A stretch of DNA of 64,000 bases from an uncultured Oxalobacter sp. (GTDB taxonomy: Bacteria; Pseudomonadota; Gammaproteobacteria; Burkholderiales; Burkholderiaceae_D): assembly GCA_934270705.1 (NCBI GenBank), contig CAKQQG010000005.1, positions 1 to 64,000 of the forward strand, written 5' to 3'. A model generated the notes under the pieces. The model ran no database searches. It had not been told where the DNA came from and saw only the letters and a list, made by a program, of their open reading frames with translations. Both the position numbers and the translations under genes were made by a program. This document shows positions 42,149 to 53,039 of the stretch, in pieces (positions within the stretch are counted from its first letter, which is position 1; every line of letters begins with the position of its first letter).

Positions 42149-42616
42149 ATGATCGCTCTTTTGCAACGCGTCACTCAGGCCAGTGTCACCGTCGATGGCG
42201 AAATCATTGGCCAAATCGGTAAAGGATTGCTTGTCCTGTTATGCGCCGAACGGGGCGATACCGAAAAAGAGGCCGACCAGCTACTCGACAAACTGTTGAA
42301 CTACCGTGTTTTTTCCGACAGGAACGGCAAAATGAACCTTTCTGTCATGACAATCGGCGGCAGTATGCTGATCGTGCCGCAATTCACACTGGCAGCCGAT
42401 ACACGATCCGGCACCCGCCCGTCCTTTTCACCTGCCGCTCCGCCGGATACCGGAAAAAAACTGTTCGATTATTTTGTGGAAAAAGCACGCGGCAAACTCG
42501 ACGGCATCCAGACCGGACGGTTCGGCGCCGACATGCAGGTCGCACTGACAAACGACGGTCCTGTTACGTTCTGGCTGGATACATCCGGCCGAAAAACATC
42601 GTCACCCCATCCCTAA
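42149..42616 (+). CDS. dtd: D-aminoacyl-tRNA deacylase
   Basis: 155 residues from ATG 42149 (AAGGAAA upstream). It removes D-amino acids wrongly charged on tRNA and also glycine from tRNA-Ala. The start [18 protein letters not shown] is typical. The C-terminal Gly-cisPro motif appears as [10 protein letters not shown]. The other conserved motif, normally SQFTL, reads [17 protein letters not shown], with Pro in place of Ser. It follows anmK by 186 bp, with no other gene in between. Confidence 0.93.
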   Translation: MIALLQRVTQASVTVDGEIIGQIGKGLLVLLCAERGDTEKEADQLLDKLLNYRVFSDRNGKMNLSVMTIGGSMLIVPQFTLAADTRSGTRPSFSPAAPPDTGKKLFDYFVEKARGKLDGIQTGRFGADMQVALTNDGPVTFWLDTSGRKTSSPHP

Positions 42617-42686
42617 AGAGGCTGTGAAAACCGCTGGTATCTGGCAAAATAACGCTATTGTTTTCATTTACTTTTCAGGAGCCGTC

Positions 42687-43322
42687 ATGAAAATCTGGAG
42701 CGATTCTTTTAAAGACGGGGCGAAAATCCCGGCACCGTTGGCGTTTTGCAAAATCGATGCTGCTACGCATGCCGCCATGTCAGACAACCGCAACCCGCAT
42801 CTGGCATGGAGCGATCTGCCTGAAAACACCCGCTCTCTGGTGGTGATCTGCCATGACTACGATGTCCCGTCCCGTGGCGACGACGTCAACCAGGAAGGCA
42901 AAACCGTCCCTGCCGATCTGCCGCGCGTGGACTTCTATCACTGGGTACTGGTCGATCTCCCTGCGAACCTGACCTCGATCGCCGAAGGGGAATTCTCCAG
43001 CGGCATTACCGCAAGAGGAAAAAGCGGTCCTGATGCCCTGCATGGCGCAAGACAGGGCATCAACGACTATACTGCCTGGTTTGCCGGCGACAAGGATATG
43101 GAAGGTGACTATTACGGTTACGATGGTCCTTGCCCCCCATGGAACGATGCCATTCCGCATCATTATGTCTTCACGGTATATGCGCTGGATACCGACAAAC
43201 TCGCCGTTACCGGACGTTTCACCGGTCAGGATGTCATGGCTGCGATGCAAGGTCATATTCTCGGAAAAGCCAGCATCACCGGCGTCTATTCCCTGAATCC
43301 GGCTGTCGCTTCCACACTTTGA
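42687..43322 (+). CDS. YbhB/YbcL-family phosphatidylethanolamine-binding-like protein
   Basis: 211 residues from ATG 42687 (AGGAGCC six bases upstream). The PEBP fold is shown by NPHLAWSDLPENTRSLVVIC HD-type start and by GYDGPCPPWNDAIPHHYVFT. It is longer than E. coli YbhB (158) through insertions in the middle. These proteins are cytoplasmic or periplasmic; no signal peptide is seen here. The bacterial family has no firm enzymatic function. It precedes the histidine phosphatase by 8 bp. Confidence 0.88.
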   Translation: MKIWSDSFKDGAKIPAPLAFCKIDAATHAAMSDNRNPHLAWSDLPENTRSLVVICHDYDVPSRGDDVNQEGKTVPADLPRVDFYHWVLVDLPANLTSIAEGEFSSGITARGKSGPDALHGARQGINDYTAWFAGDKDMEGDYYGYDGPCPPWNDAIPHHYVFTVYALDTDKLAVTGRFTGQDVMAAMQGHILGKASITGVYSLNPAVASTL

Positions 43323-43330
43323 GATATCAA

Positions 43331-43996
43331 GTGAGCCAGCCTACCGATATCCTCATCATCCGGCACGGGCAAACGGCCTGGAACCAGCTCAAACGCTTGC
43401 AGGGACACAGCGATATCCCGCTCAACGAAAAAGGCAGGTTGCAGGCCGTTACACTCGCCGAAATCCTGCGCGATGAACCGCTGGATGCGATTTTTTCCAG
43501 CGACTTGCAGCGTGCCTATCAGACTGCGCATGAAATCGCTCGCACACACCATTTGCCGGTCCTGACCGACAAAATGTTCCGCGAACGCTGTTACGGTGCC
43601 TGCGAGGGCATGAAAGATGAGGAAATCCGGGAAGCATACCCGCAATCCTACGCGGCATGGTATGCCGCCGATCCCGATCATTTCTTTCCGGACGGCGAAC
43701 GTAAAACCGAAAGTCCACGCCAGTTCCATCACCGCGCCCTGAATGCGATCGAACATGTCGCATCCCGCTACCCGGGCAAACGGATCGCCATCGTCACACA
43801 TTTCGGCGTCATCGAAACAGCATATCGCACCGCATGCGGCATTCCGCTTGGCAAACATTGCAAAATGCCGGTTTTGAATACCAGCATCAACCGCTTCCGC
43901 TGGCATGACGGTACCTTGCAGTTACTGCAATGGGGTGAAGCATCCCATCTGGAAGAAGCCAAAAAACCACCTGTCGATTATTACCGGCATTATTGA
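43331..43996 (+). CDS. Histidine phosphatase (cofactor-independent phosphoglycerate mutase-like)
   Basis: 221 residues from a GTG at 43331; the frame runs open into the previous gene but that part is a shadow. The RHG motif is LIIRHGQTAWNQLKRLQGH with the catalytic His near residue 12. SSDLQRAYQTAHEI and the second His in VTHFGVIETAYR complete the set. Such proteins act as GpmB-like mutases or as phosphatases (e.g. of alpha-ribazole or sugar phosphates). The start overlaps the end of the PEBP-like gene region closely, suggesting co-expression. Confidence 0.88.
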   Translation: MSQPTDILIIRHGQTAWNQLKRLQGHSDIPLNEKGRLQAVTLAEILRDEPLDAIFSSDLQRAYQTAHEIARTHHLPVLTDKMFRERCYGACEGMKDEEIREAYPQSYAAWYAADPDHFFPDGERKTESPRQFHHRALNAIEHVASRYPGKRIAIVTHFGVIETAYRTACGIPLGKHCKMPVLNTSINRFRWHDGTLQLLQWGEASHLEEAKKPPVDYYRHY

Positions 43997-44047
43997 CACA
44001 TTGATCCGCCCGCATTCCGCGGCAAACCGTTTTGTCCTGTTTCTGTC

Positions 44048-45034
44048 ATGCACATCGGTCCCTACGCCCTTTCCAACAATCTCATCCTCGCACCGATGGC
44101 CGGCATCACCGACCGTCCGTTCCGCCAGCTATGCAAAAGGCTTGGAGCCGGATATGCCGTATCCGAAATGGCTGCCGCCAACCCGCTGTTGCGCGACACA
44201 CTCAAAAGCCGGAAACGGATCGTTCATGCCGGCGAACAGGAACCGCGCGCCGTCCAGATCGTCGGTTCCGACCCGGCCATCATGGCGGATGCCGCCCGAT
44301 ACAACGTCGATCAGGGTGCGCAAATCATCGATATCAACATGGGATGCCCGGCGAAAAAAGTCTGCAACAACTGGTGCGGTTCCGCCCTTTTGCAGGACGA
44401 ACGTCTCGTCGGCAGGATTCTGGACGCCGTGATACAAGCTGTCGATGTGCCCGTGACGCTCAAATTCCGGACCGGATGGGATCACGACCATATCAATGCT
44501 CCTGCCATCGCGTCGATCGCCGAATCGGCGGGTATCGCCATGCTGACCCTGCATGGACGCACCCGTGCAGACGGCTATCGGGGTCACGCCGAATACGATA
44601 CGATCGCCGAGGTGAAGTCACGTGTATCCGTTCCTGTCGTCGCCAACGGCGATATCGATTCGCCGCACAAGGCAAAAGCCGTACTTGAACATACGAAAGC
44701 CGATGCCGTCATGATCGGCCGCGCTGCACAGGGAAACCCCTGGATATTCCGCGATATCGGCTGTTTTCTTGAACACGGCACCTTGCCAGCCCCCCCTTCA
44801 TGGCAAGAAATCTGGCAGATTCTGCGTGAGCATTTGGTGGCACATTACGCCTTTTACGGTGAAGCCATCGGCGTGCGCAATGCACGCAAACATATCGGCT
44901 GGTATGCACGGAATCTGCCCGGCGGCGAACAATTGCGGCAAAAAACCAACATCGCCGTTACCTGTGAACAGCAAATAAATGAGATCGATCGCTTCTTTAC
45001 ATCTCTACTTGAACACGGTGAACGGGTACAATAA
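44048..45034 (+). CDS. dusB: tRNA-dihydrouridine synthase B
   Basis: 328 residues, FMN-binding TIM barrel. It reduces U17 of tRNA to dihydrouridine. Motifs are LAPMAGITDRPFRQLCKRLG, the catalytic Cys in NMGCPAKKVCNNWCGSALL, TLHGRTRADGYRG and PVVANGDIDSP. A C-terminal helical domain follows. It is the first gene of the dusB-fis unit conserved in proteobacteria; fis starts 57 bp later. Confidence 0.96.
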   Translation: MHIGPYALSNNLILAPMAGITDRPFRQLCKRLGAGYAVSEMAAANPLLRDTLKSRKRIVHAGEQEPRAVQIVGSDPAIMADAARYNVDQGAQIIDINMGCPAKKVCNNWCGSALLQDERLVGRILDAVIQAVDVPVTLKFRTGWDHDHINAPAIASIAESAGIAMLTLHGRTRADGYRGHAEYDTIAEVKSRVSVPVVANGDIDSPHKAKAVLEHTKADAVMIGRAAQGNPWIFRDIGCFLEHGTLPAPPSWQEIWQILREHLVAHYAFYGEAIGVRNARKHIGWYARNLPGGEQLRQKTNIAVTCEQQINEIDRFFTSLLEHGERVQ

Positions 45035-45091
45035 CAATTCGTAATTCAGATTGACCGGCGAGCCGGACACGGCTGCCATTGGAAATGCAAG

Positions 45092-45325
45092 ATGAGCAAA
45101 GAGCATATTCAGGATGTTATCCTGCAAAGCCTGCAGGAATACTTCGATGATCTCGACGGCCAGAAACCAACCGATGTCTATAACATGATTATGCGTACGG
45201 TTGAAAAACCTGTCCTGATGGCTGTCATGGCCCATGCCAAAAACAACCAGTCCCATGCAGCGGAAATGCTGGGCATCAACCGCAATACCCTGCGGAAAAA
45301 ATTGCTGGAACACGGCCTTTTGTAA
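45092..45325 (+). CDS. fis: DNA-binding protein Fis
   Basis: 77 residues, a small nucleoid-associated and regulatory protein. The C-terminal helix-turn-helix is NNQSHAAEMLGINRNTLRKK, ending KLLEHGLL. The N-terminal beta-hairpin that contacts FIS partner proteins is shorter than in E. coli (98 residues), as is usual in betaproteobacteria. It is co-transcribed with dusB. Confidence 0.96.
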   Translation: MSKEHIQDVILQSLQEYFDDLDGQKPTDVYNMIMRTVEKPVLMAVMAHAKNNQSHAAEMLGINRNTLRKKLLEHGLL

Positions 45326-45370
45326 CCAGCGCTCTCTTTTTACCTTTTATTGACTGCAATTTCTTCTATC

Positions 45371-46936
45371 ATGACTCGATTTGCCCTGATCTCCGTCTCC
45401 GACAAAACAGGTATCGTCGATTTCGCCAGGGAACTGGCTTCCATGAACATGGTGATCCTCTCTACCGGCGGGACAGCAGAACTGCTTGAAAAAAACGGCG
45501 TTCCCGTAACCGAAGTCGCCGACTATACCGGATTTCCGGAAATGCTTGACGGCCGCGTCAAAACGCTGCACCCCAGGATTCATGGCGGCATTCTCGCAAG
45601 ACGCGACCTGCCATCGCATATTTCCGCGATCGAACAACAGGGAATCCATACCATCGACATGGTCGTCGTCAACCTGTATCCGTTCCAGCAGACCATCGCC
45701 CGTGAAAACTGCACGCTGGAAGACGCCATCGAAAACATCGATATCGGCGGCCCAGCCATGTTGCGCTCCGCCGCGAAGAATTACCGTGATGTCGCTGTCA
45801 TCTGCGATCCGACCGACTATGGCGACATCATCGCCGAAATGAAAAAGAACGACGGTTCGCTCTCCATGGACACCCGTTTCGAACTGTCGAAGAAAACGTT
45901 CGCCCATACCGCCCAATACGACGGCGCGATCGCCAACTATATGTCCAGCCTGAAAGCGGACAAGAAGCATCAGAACCGCCAGACCTATCCGGAAATCCTG
46001 AACCTGCAATTCGAAAAAGTCCAGGATATGCGCTACGGCGAAAATCCGCACCAGTCCGCCGCTTTCTATCGTGAACGAAACATCGCACCCGGTACACTGG
46101 CCAGCTACCGTCAGCTGCAAGGCAAGGAACTGTCCTACAACAATATCAGCGATGCGGACGCCGCATGGGAATGCGTCAAGAATTTCGATGAACCCGCCTG
46201 CGTCATCATCAAACACGCCAACCCTTGCGGTGTCGCAACTGGCAAGGATTTGCTGGAAGCATACCAGAAAGCGCTGCAAACCGATCCGGAAGCGGCATTC
46301 GGCGGCATCATCGCTTTCAACGGCGAACTTGATGGCCGAACTGCCGAGGAAGTCGCAAAACTTTTCGTCGAAGTGTTGATCGCACCGTCCTTTACTGAAG
46401 AAGCCAGGAGCATCTTCAACCGCAAGAAAAACCTGCGCCTGCTGCAGATCGGACTGGGCACCAACGCCAATACATTCGATCTCAAGCGCGTCGGCGGCGG
46501 TCTGCTCGTCCAGTCTCCCGACATCGTGGATATCATCGCAAGTGACCTGAAAGTCGTCACGAAGAAACAGCCGACGCCGCAGCAGATGCAGGATATGCTG
46601 TTCGCCTCGAAAGTCGTCAAGTTCGTCAAATCGAACGCGATTGTATTCTGCGGCAACGGGATGGCGCTGGGCATCGGCGCCGGCCAGATGAGCCGTGTGG
46701 ATGCGGCGCGTACCGCCACCATGAAAGCCGCCAATGCCGGACTTTCCCTGCAAGGCTCCGTGGTGGCATCAGACGCCTTCATTCCATTCCGTGACGGCCT
46801 GGATATCGTCGCCAATGCCGGCGCGACAGCCGTCATCCAGCCTGGAGGCTCGGTACGCGACCCCGAAGTGATTGCCGCGGCCGATGAACATGGCATCGCC
46901 ATGGTCTTCACCTCGGTACGCCACTTCCGTCACTGA
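45371..46936 (+). CDS. purH: Bifunctional AICAR transformylase / IMP cyclohydrolase
   Basis: 521 residues from ATG 45371; an in-frame TTG seven codons earlier is not favoured. It catalyses the last two steps of purine synthesis. The N-terminal IMP cyclohydrolase domain begins [20 protein letters not shown] and has [18 protein letters not shown]. The C-terminal transformylase has [20 protein letters not shown] with the Lys-His catalytic pair and ends TSVRHFRH. It follows fis by 45 bp; dusB-fis-purH is a betaproteobacterial order. Confidence 0.97.
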   Translation: MTRFALISVSDKTGIVDFARELASMNMVILSTGGTAELLEKNGVPVTEVADYTGFPEMLDGRVKTLHPRIHGGILARRDLPSHISAIEQQGIHTIDMVVVNLYPFQQTIARENCTLEDAIENIDIGGPAMLRSAAKNYRDVAVICDPTDYGDIIAEMKKNDGSLSMDTRFELSKKTFAHTAQYDGAIANYMSSLKADKKHQNRQTYPEILNLQFEKVQDMRYGENPHQSAAFYRERNIAPGTLASYRQLQGKELSYNNISDADAAWECVKNFDEPACVIIKHANPCGVATGKDLLEAYQKALQTDPEAAFGGIIAFNGELDGRTAEEVAKLFVEVLIAPSFTEEARSIFNRKKNLRLLQIGLGTNANTFDLKRVGGGLLVQSPDIVDIIASDLKVVTKKQPTPQQMQDMLFASKVVKFVKSNAIVFCGNGMALGIGAGQMSRVDAARTATMKAANAGLSLQGSVVASDAFIPFRDGLDIVANAGATAVIQPGGSVRDPEVIAAADEHGIAMVFTSVRHFRH

Positions 46937-46993
46937 CGCGAAACGGGGATTTTCATGACCTTCGTCTCTGCATCGCAAACAACGGGTACCATC

Positions 46994-47539
46994 ATGAAAA
47001 TCCTCGGCATCGACCCCGGTCTGAGAACGACCGGTTTCGGTGTCATCCACAAACAGGGGGCGACCCTGCATTACATTGCATCCGGCACTGTCAAAACCCA
47101 ATCTGACGCAGGCTTGCCATTACGCCTGAAAACCATTTTCGACGGCATCAGCGAAATCATCGCCCGCTATCAACCCGACTGCGCCGCCATCGAAAAAGTA
47201 TTCGTCAACGTCAATCCGCAATCCACCCTGCTTCTGGGTCAGGCACGTGGCGCCGCCATCAGCGCGCTGGTCGCGTCCGGACTGACCGTTCATGAATTTA
47301 CGGCATTGCAAATCAAGCAAGCCGTCGTCGGACATGGCAAGGCACAAAAAAAACAGGTTCAGGAAATGGTGCAACGCCTGCTCTCTCTTCCGGGCGCACC
47401 TGCCAGCGATGCGGCAGATGCGCTGGGGGCAGCCATCTGCCATGCACACGGTTTCGATGCCGTCAGGGCATTGGAAAAAGCCGCCGTACTGGGCAATTTG
47501 CCATCATTCCGTATCCGTCGCGGCAGACTTATCCGGTAA
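46994..47539 (+). CDS. ruvC: Holliday junction resolvase RuvC
   Basis: 181 residues from ATG 46994. It cuts Holliday junctions moved by RuvAB. The acidic active site is visible: MKILGIDPG (Asp7), [15 protein letters not shown] (Glu) and [15 protein letters not shown] (Asp pair). It follows purH by 57 bp, just ahead of ruvA, the usual arrangement. Confidence 0.97.
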   Translation: MKILGIDPGLRTTGFGVIHKQGATLHYIASGTVKTQSDAGLPLRLKTIFDGISEIIARYQPDCAAIEKVFVNVNPQSTLLLGQARGAAISALVASGLTVHEFTALQIKQAVVGHGKAQKKQVQEMVQRLLSLPGAPASDAADALGAAICHAHGFDAVRALEKAAVLGNLPSFRIRRGRLIR

Positions 47540-47574
47540 TATACTGACAATTTTCCATTATCTGATTGCATAAC

Positions 47575-48156
47575 ATGATCGGTCGCATACACGGTATCCT
47601 GTTGCAGAAAAACCCGCCGCAACTGCTGGTGGACTGTCACGGCGTCGGCTACGAAATCGATGTCCCCATGAGCACGTTTTACAATCTTCCGGCCACAGGC
47701 GAAAAAGTCACGCTGTTTACCCACCTCGCCGTCCGCGAGGATGCCCATATTCTGTATGGATTCGGCAACCTTGAAGAAAGGGCGCTATTCAGGCAACTGA
47801 TCCGCATTACCGGAATCGGCGCACGAACCGCGCTGGCGCTTTTGTCAGGACTGTCCGTCACGGACATGGCACAGGCTGTGACCATGCAGGATGCAACTCG
47901 GCTGACGAGCATCCCCGGCATCGGCAAGAAAACCGCCGAACGCCTGTTGCTGGAGTTGAAAGGCAAACTCGATGGCGGCACACTCGCGGCCATCGCACGT
48001 CCATCACCGGAAGATCCGCGTTCCGATATACAAAATGCCTTGCTGGCATTGGGTTACTCCGAAAAAGAAACGCTACTGGCCATGAAACAGCTGCCGAACG
48101 ACTGCACTGTATCGGACGGTATTAAAATGGCGCTGAAAGCCTTGTCCAAAGGGTAA
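47575..48156 (+). CDS. ruvA: Holliday junction branch-migration protein RuvA
   Basis: 193 residues from ATG 47575 ([18 protein letters not shown]). Domain I (OB) is followed by two helix-hairpin-helix motifs ([16 protein letters not shown] and [18 protein letters not shown]). The C-terminal domain III ([18 protein letters not shown]) binds RuvB. It recognises four-way junctions. Gaps: 35 bp after ruvC, 25 bp to ruvB. Confidence 0.97.
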   Translation: MIGRIHGILLQKNPPQLLVDCHGVGYEIDVPMSTFYNLPATGEKVTLFTHLAVREDAHILYGFGNLEERALFRQLIRITGIGARTALALLSGLSVTDMAQAVTMQDATRLTSIPGIGKKTAERLLLELKGKLDGGTLAAIARPSPEDPRSDIQNALLALGYSEKETLLAMKQLPNDCTVSDGIKMALKALSKG

Positions 48157-48181
48157 ATAACCGATATATAACGGATTCGAC

Positions 48182-49246
48182 ATGAGCATCCAGACCGACG
48201 ATTTCAGCGAAAAACGACTCATCGACGCAAAAACCGCATCTCCCAACGAGGAAGCGATCGAACGTGCCTTGCGTCCAAAATTCCTGAACGAATACGTCGG
48301 GCAGCACAAAACGCGCGAGCAACTGGAAATTTTCATCGCCGCGGCAAAAAAACGTGGCGAGGCGCTTGACCATACCCTGCTTTTCGGCCCGCCCGGACTG
48401 GGCAAAACGACGCTGGCGCATATCATCGCCCGCGAAATGGGCGTCAATTTGCGACAGACTTCCGGCCCTGTGCTGGAGCGCGCAGGCGATCTGGCAGCCA
48501 TTCTGACCAATCTGGAAGCCAATGACGTCCTGTTCATCGACGAAATCCACCGGATGTCACCCGTTGTCGAAGAAATCCTTTATCCCGCACTGGAAGATTA
48601 CCAGATCGACATTTTGATCGGTGAAGGTCCTGCAGCACGCTCCGTCAAACTCGACTTGCAACCATTCACCCTGATCGGAGCCACCACACGGGCCGGCATG
48701 CTGACCAATCCGTTGCGCGACCGTTTCGGTGTCGTCGCACGACTGGAGTTTTACGACATCGAAGATCTGACACGAATCGTTACGCGAAGCGCCATGCTTC
48801 TGAAAGCGCCGATCGTACAGGACGGCGCACGCGAAATCGCACGTCGTGCACGCGGTACACCGCGTATCGCCAACAGGCTGCTTCGCCGTGTGCGCGACTA
48901 TGCCGAAGTCAAGGGAACAGGAGAAATCACCCGTGACATCGCCGATGCCGCCCTGAAAATGCTCGATGTCGATCCGGTCGGATTCGATCTGATGGATCGC
49001 AAATTGCTCGAAGCGGTGCTGTTCAAGTTCAGCGGCGGTCCGGTCGGTATCGCCAATCTGGCTGCCGCCATCGGTGAAGAAATCGACACCATCGAAGACG
49101 TACTGGAACCCTATCTGATACAACAGGGGTATCTGCAACGTACACCGCGCGGTCGTATCGCCACCACGGCGACTTACCGACATTTCGGTATCGCGGTTCC
49201 ATCATCGAACCAGACCGGCAATCTGTGGGACGATATCGAGAAATGA
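48182..49246 (+). CDS. ruvB: Holliday junction branch-migration ATPase RuvB
   Basis: 354 residues, AAA+ motor. Walker A is [13 protein letters not shown], Walker B is [10 protein letters not shown] and sensor 1 is [18 protein letters not shown]. The C-terminal winged helix contains [20 protein letters not shown]. It drives junction branch migration with RuvA. Its stop overlaps the start of the next gene as ATGA, so the MutT-like gene is coupled to it. Confidence 0.98.
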   Translation: MSIQTDDFSEKRLIDAKTASPNEEAIERALRPKFLNEYVGQHKTREQLEIFIAAAKKRGEALDHTLLFGPPGLGKTTLAHIIAREMGVNLRQTSGPVLERAGDLAAILTNLEANDVLFIDEIHRMSPVVEEILYPALEDYQIDILIGEGPAARSVKLDLQPFTLIGATTRAGMLTNPLRDRFGVVARLEFYDIEDLTRIVTRSAMLLKAPIVQDGAREIARRARGTPRIANRLLRRVRDYAEVKGTGEITRDIADAALKMLDVDPVGFDLMDRKLLEAVLFKFSGGPVGIANLAAAIGEEIDTIEDVLEPYLIQQGYLQRTPRGRIATTATYRHFGIAVPSSNQTGNLWDDIEK

Positions 49247-49653
49247 CCTTGACACGATCTGATCCCGTCGATGTCGCCGTCGGCATTCTTATGCAGGAAA
49301 ATGGCGATGTGCTCATGGCTCAAAGACCGGAAGGCAAACCCTATGCCGGTTACTGGGAATTCCCGGGCGGCAAGGTCGAAGCCGGTGAAACCGTCGAAAA
49401 CGCGCTCAGACGTGAATTCATGGAAGAGCTGGGCATTACCATTTTGTCTGCCACCCCATGGTGCTGTGTCGAATACGTCTATCCGCATGCCCATGTCCGA
49501 CTGCATTTCTTCATCAGCCGGCAGTGGCATGGTACTCCGCAAGGCCGCGAAGGACAGGCATTCGGCTGGCAAGGCGCCATCCAGGTCAAGCCTTTGCTGC
49601 CGGCCACCATTCCCCTGCTCCACTGGCTGGACGAATACCGTTACCCGCATTGA
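49243..49653 (+). CDS. MutT-like Nudix hydrolase (8-oxo-dGTP-type)
   Basis: 136 residues from ATG 49243, overlapping the ruvB stop by four bases. The Nudix box is complete: [20 protein letters not shown] followed by ELGI. The preceding [11 protein letters not shown] is typical of MutT (8-oxo-dGTP sanitising) enzymes, although in this position other nucleotide hydrolases occur. Coupling to RuvB suggests a DNA-maintenance role, an inference from context only. Confidence 0.85.
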   Translation: MTLTRSDPVDVAVGILMQENGDVLMAQRPEGKPYAGYWEFPGGKVEAGETVENALRREFMEELGITILSATPWCCVEYVYPHAHVRLHFFISRQWHGTPQGREGQAFGWQGAIQVKPLLPATIPLLHWLDEYRYPH

Positions 49654-49740
49654 CACGACGTTTCTGCCTTTCCTTCTTGCCGGAAGTCCGTGTATCCCGA
49701 TCAGTGGTACAATTTCCCTCTTTATCCGACAGGAAACAAC

Positions 49741-50046
49741 ATGATCCTCGAACTCGTCGATATTCTGATTCAGCCCGGCAAACAGACTGAATTCGACCAG
49801 GCTATTTTGCATGGCATCCAGACCTATATCGCTCCATCCAAGGGTTTCATCGGCTACCGCATCAACAAATGCATCGAATCTCCCGAGCGCTACGTACTGA
49901 TGAACTATTGGGAAACCCTCGAAAATCATACCGTCGATTTTCGCGGTTCTCCTGCTTTCACCCAATGGCGAAGCGTCGTCGGACCGTTTTTCGCACGTCC
50001 GCCAATCGTTGAACACTTTACGATTTTCGCGACAAAAAACGCCTGA
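49741..50046 (+). CDS. Antibiotic biosynthesis monooxygenase-domain (ABM) protein
   Basis: 101 residues from ATG 49741, one ferredoxin-like ABM domain of the YgiN/DUF4188 kind: ILELVDILIQPGKQTEFDQ, GFIGYRINKCIESPERYVLM, NYWETLENHTVDF. These dimeric proteins include quinol monooxygenases and heme-degrading enzymes, but most are of unknown role. The frame is open upstream to 49690, but no better start is seen. It ends 55 bp before the tRNA gene. Confidence 0.85.
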   Translation: MILELVDILIQPGKQTEFDQAILHGIQTYIAPSKGFIGYRINKCIESPERYVLMNYWETLENHTVDFRGSPAFTQWRSVVGPFFARPPIVEHFTIFATKNA

Positions 50047-50101
50047 AAAACGGCGTTTCTGTTGCCCTTCAAAGGCAAATCAGCGATAATGCACAGGCGT
50101 C

Positions 50102-50188
50102 GCCGGGGTGGCGAAATTGGTAGACGCAGCAGACTCAAAATCTGCCGGTGGAAACACCGTGCCGGTTCGATTCCGGCTCCCGGCACCA
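50102..50188 (+). tRNA. tRNA-Leu (anticodon CAA), CCA encoded
   Basis: 87 bases. Acceptor stem GCCGGGG pairs with TCCCGGC (one G-U), then A and CCA are encoded. The anticodon stem GCAGA/TCTGC carries the loop CTCAAAA with anticodon CAA, which reads UUG. The long variable arm GCCGGTGGAAACACCGT-type stem marks a class II tRNA, here Leu. The T loop TTCGATTCC is standard. Confidence 0.96.
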
Positions 50189-50391
50189 GACGATCGCAAT
50201 TTGCAACTTTACCTGCTGGCCTTGAGACACTGTTTCGTTTCAGGGCTTTTTTATTTCCCTCATTCTTCAATCCCGTCAAGACGTACCGCCTTCCCGCCGG
50301 TTTATCCGTGTACAAGTCATCCGACTTGCAGTCCGTTCGCACCAGAGATCCATCAGCATCCATATCCTGTGTACCGCACATACATGCACAC

Positions 50392-50423
50392 AAAAAAACC
50401 GGGAGATATTTCCCGGTTTTTTT
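50392..50423. terminator. Bidirectional terminator between tRNA-Leu and glcB
   Basis: CCGGGA (50399-50404) pairs with TCCCGG (50411-50416), loop of six, flanked by seven A (50392-50398) and seven T (50417-50423). It serves glcB on the minus strand (25 bp after its stop) and could also end the tRNA transcript. Confidence 0.9.
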
Positions 50424-50448
50424 GTTCCATTCGTTTGAGCGCTCCCTG

Positions 50449-52635
50449 TCAGGAACAACAGGAACACTTGAACTGCTTCTTGGCTCTCTGGCGCCATGTC
50501 TGCAACAGCGGGTCAGTATAACCAGACGGTTGCGACAACCCCCTGAACACCAGATCGCAGGCAGCGCGGAATCCCGGAGAATGGGCAAAATCGTCCGTCA
50601 TTCTGCGATAGGTCGGATCTCCTGCATTTTGCTGATCGACCACAGCCGCCATTCTTTTCAGGGTACTCATGACCTGCGGAACCGTGGCGATGCCATGACG
50701 CAGCCAGTTTGCGATATGCTGGCTCGAAATACGCAGCGTGGCGCGGTCTTCCATCAGGGCGATATCGCGGATATCCGGTACCTTGGAGCAACCGATACCC
50801 TGATTGACCCAACGGACTACGTACCCGAGGATACCCTGCGCATTGTTGTCGAGTTCCTGCTGGATTTCTTCAGGCGACCAGTTCGGCGTATCGGTGACCG
50901 GAATCGTCAGCAAATCATCGAGTACATCGACAAACGGCTGTTTTTCCATCGCAGCCTGCGTTTCCTCGATATTGATCTGGTGATAATGCAACGCATGCAA
51001 CACCGCTGCCGTCGGAGACGGAACCCATGCCGTATTCGCACCGGCACGCAAATGGTCGCCCTTCTGTGCGATCATGTCCGCCATCAGATCCGGAGCCGCC
51101 CACATGCCCTTACCGATTTGTGCGCGCCCTCTCATGCCGCATTCCAGACCGACCTGAACGTTATTGACTTCATAGGCATTGATCCACGGCGTTTTTTTCA
51201 TATCGCCCTTGCGGATCATCGGACCGGCTTCCATCGACGTATGGATTTCATCGCCGGTACGGTCAAGGAAGCCCGTATTGATGAATGCCAGACGGTTCGG
51301 AACTTCCGCTACGCAAGCCTTCAGATTGGCGCTGGTGCGGCGTTCTTCGTCCATGATACCCAGTTTGACGGTATTAGGCTGCAATCCGAGCAAAGCCTCG
51401 ACCTTGTTGAACAGTTCGTTGGTGAATGCCGCTTCTTTCGGGCCATGCAGTTTCGGTTTCACGACATAGATGGAACCACAACGGGAACTGATTCTGTTTT
51501 GCAAATCGCGTTTGACGATCAGCGTCGTAATGACGGCATCCATGATGCCTTCGAAAATATCGTTTTCGTCACCATCCAGAATAGCCGGATTCTGCATCAG
51601 CAGACCGACATTGCGGACGAAAATCAGGCTGCGCCCCGGAAGGGAAAATTTCTCGCCGGTAGCGACAGACAGGTATTCACGGTCACCGTTCATCTTGCGC
51701 ACGAACGTCGTGCCGTTCTTGGTGACGTTTTCTTCCAGATCGCCTTTCATGACCCCCAGAAGATTCCGGTAAACCAGTACCTTGTCATCGGCATCGACTG
51801 CCGCGACGGCATCTTCGCAGTCCAGAATGGTCGTCGTGGCGGCTTCCATGATGATATCGCGCACACCTGCCGGATCACTTGCGCAAATCGGGTCGTTCTT
51901 GTCGAAAAGCAGATCGAAATGCATATGATTCTGCATGAACAGCAGGGAAGCCGGATTTTCCGGATCGCCATTGTAGCCGACCAGCCATTCCGGCTGTTTC
52001 AGTGTCGTTTCGCTACCATCCCCGAGTACGGCGACAAGCTGTTTGTTCCGGATATAGTATCTGACGACATCCTTGTGCGAACCCTTTGCCAGCGGGATGA
52101 ATTCATCGAGCATGGCACGCGCATAGGCAATGACTTTCTGGCCTCTGACCGCATTGTACGGACCGCTCTTGCCGGCGCCGCCTTCTTCGCTGATCGCATC
52201 GGAGCCATACAGGGCATCATACAGACTGGCCCAGCGTGCATTGACCGCATTGAGGACATAACGTGCATTGGTCAGCGGTACAACAAGCTGCGGCCCACCC
52301 TGCACCGACACTTCCTCATCGATATTTTGCGGATCGATTTTGACATTTTCCGGAACCGGAACCAGATAACCGATTTCTTTCAGGAACTGCTTGTACGCAT
52401 TCATGTCCTTGACAGGACCGGGATTCAGACGATGCCAGCAGTCCACTTCTTCCTGGAGACTTTCCCGTTCTGCCAGCAAATCGCGGTTTTTCGGTGTCAT
52501 TTCTTCGACAATGGCATCAAAACCGCGCCAAAAAGTATCACTGTCGATGCCGGTACCCGGCAAAGCTTCTTCTTCGATAAAACGATACAGATTTTCAGCG
52601 ACCTGTAAACGATAACATTTTTTACGTTCTGTCAT
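50449..52635 (-). CDS. glcB: Malate synthase G
   Basis: 728 residues from ATG 52635 ([20 protein letters not shown]). It condenses glyoxylate with acetyl-CoA to make malate, one of the routes that assimilate glyoxylate. The long N-terminal part is typical of isoform G. Core segments include [20 protein letters not shown], the catalytic-site MNGDREY stretch, [12 protein letters not shown] and [18 protein letters not shown]. Compared with relatives the C-terminus ends KCSCCS, with three cysteines in five residues, which is unusual. It is transcribed alone with its own terminator. In an oxalate user it could feed glyoxylate into the C4 pool; this is inference. Confidence 0.96.
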   Translation of the reverse strand: MTERKKCYRLQVAENLYRFIEEEALPGTGIDSDTFWRGFDAIVEEMTPKNRDLLAERESLQEEVDCWHRLNPGPVKDMNAYKQFLKEIGYLVPVPENVKIDPQNIDEEVSVQGGPQLVVPLTNARYVLNAVNARWASLYDALYGSDAISEEGGAGKSGPYNAVRGQKVIAYARAMLDEFIPLAKGSHKDVVRYYIRNKQLVAVLGDGSETTLKQPEWLVGYNGDPENPASLLFMQNHMHFDLLFDKNDPICASDPAGVRDIIMEAATTTILDCEDAVAAVDADDKVLVYRNLLGVMKGDLEENVTKNGTTFVRKMNGDREYLSVATGEKFSLPGRSLIFVRNVGLLMQNPAILDGDENDIFEGIMDAVITTLIVKRDLQNRISSRCGSIYVVKPKLHGPKEAAFTNELFNKVEALLGLQPNTVKLGIMDEERRTSANLKACVAEVPNRLAFINTGFLDRTGDEIHTSMEAGPMIRKGDMKKTPWINAYEVNNVQVGLECGMRGRAQIGKGMWAAPDLMADMIAQKGDHLRAGANTAWVPSPTAAVLHALHYHQINIEETQAAMEKQPFVDVLDDLLTIPVTDTPNWSPEEIQQELDNNAQGILGYVVRWVNQGIGCSKVPDIRDIALMEDRATLRISSQHIANWLRHGIATVPQVMSTLKRMAAVVDQQNAGDPTYRRMTDDFAHSPGFRAACDLVFRGLSQPSGYTDPLLQTWRQRAKKQFKCSCCS

Positions 52636-53039
52636 ATAACGTTTCTCTTGTATCCAAACCTGTGCGAGTTGACAACTTAATGACGCCATCGCCTGTCATG
52701 CCGTCCGGCAGACAAACGATTGCGAGAATGTTTTCTCATTCTTTGCCGCGCAATAGCAGGAGCGGACGCTTACCGCCATCCTGTCCGGATAAACACCATC
52801 ATGCGTTGTCAGATACAGCTGTCTGATTACCCGTTTGTAACACGTATTCTTGTATGAACACGACTTGTGCGCATGGAGAAGGGTTGCTTCTTTTTTTCAC
52901 GGGTATATATGTTAGCAATAAAGTCTGTCCGTGACACACAATTTTTTATATCCACCCCTGCTTGTCATGCAGAAAAAGCGTCTTATCCGGTCTTTTTCAC
53001 GAAAATGGCAGCCTTCCGGCCATATTCCAGAATCTGCGA
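52636..53039. other. Gene-free region upstream of glcB
   Basis: About 404 bp with no supported gene. The part next to 52635 must carry the glcB promoter; an AT-rich stretch near 52900-52950 (TATATA, TTTATTG) is a candidate. A short open frame on the minus strand (to 52912) overlaps the next gene out of phase and is not supported. No tRNA or insertion sequence was seen. Confidence 0.5.

Noticed and set aside
50062..52608. 848-codon open frame on the plus strand opposite glcB
   Set aside because: It overlaps the tRNA-Leu gene and the reverse of a certain malate synthase gene; composition and lack of motifs mark it as an antisense shadow.
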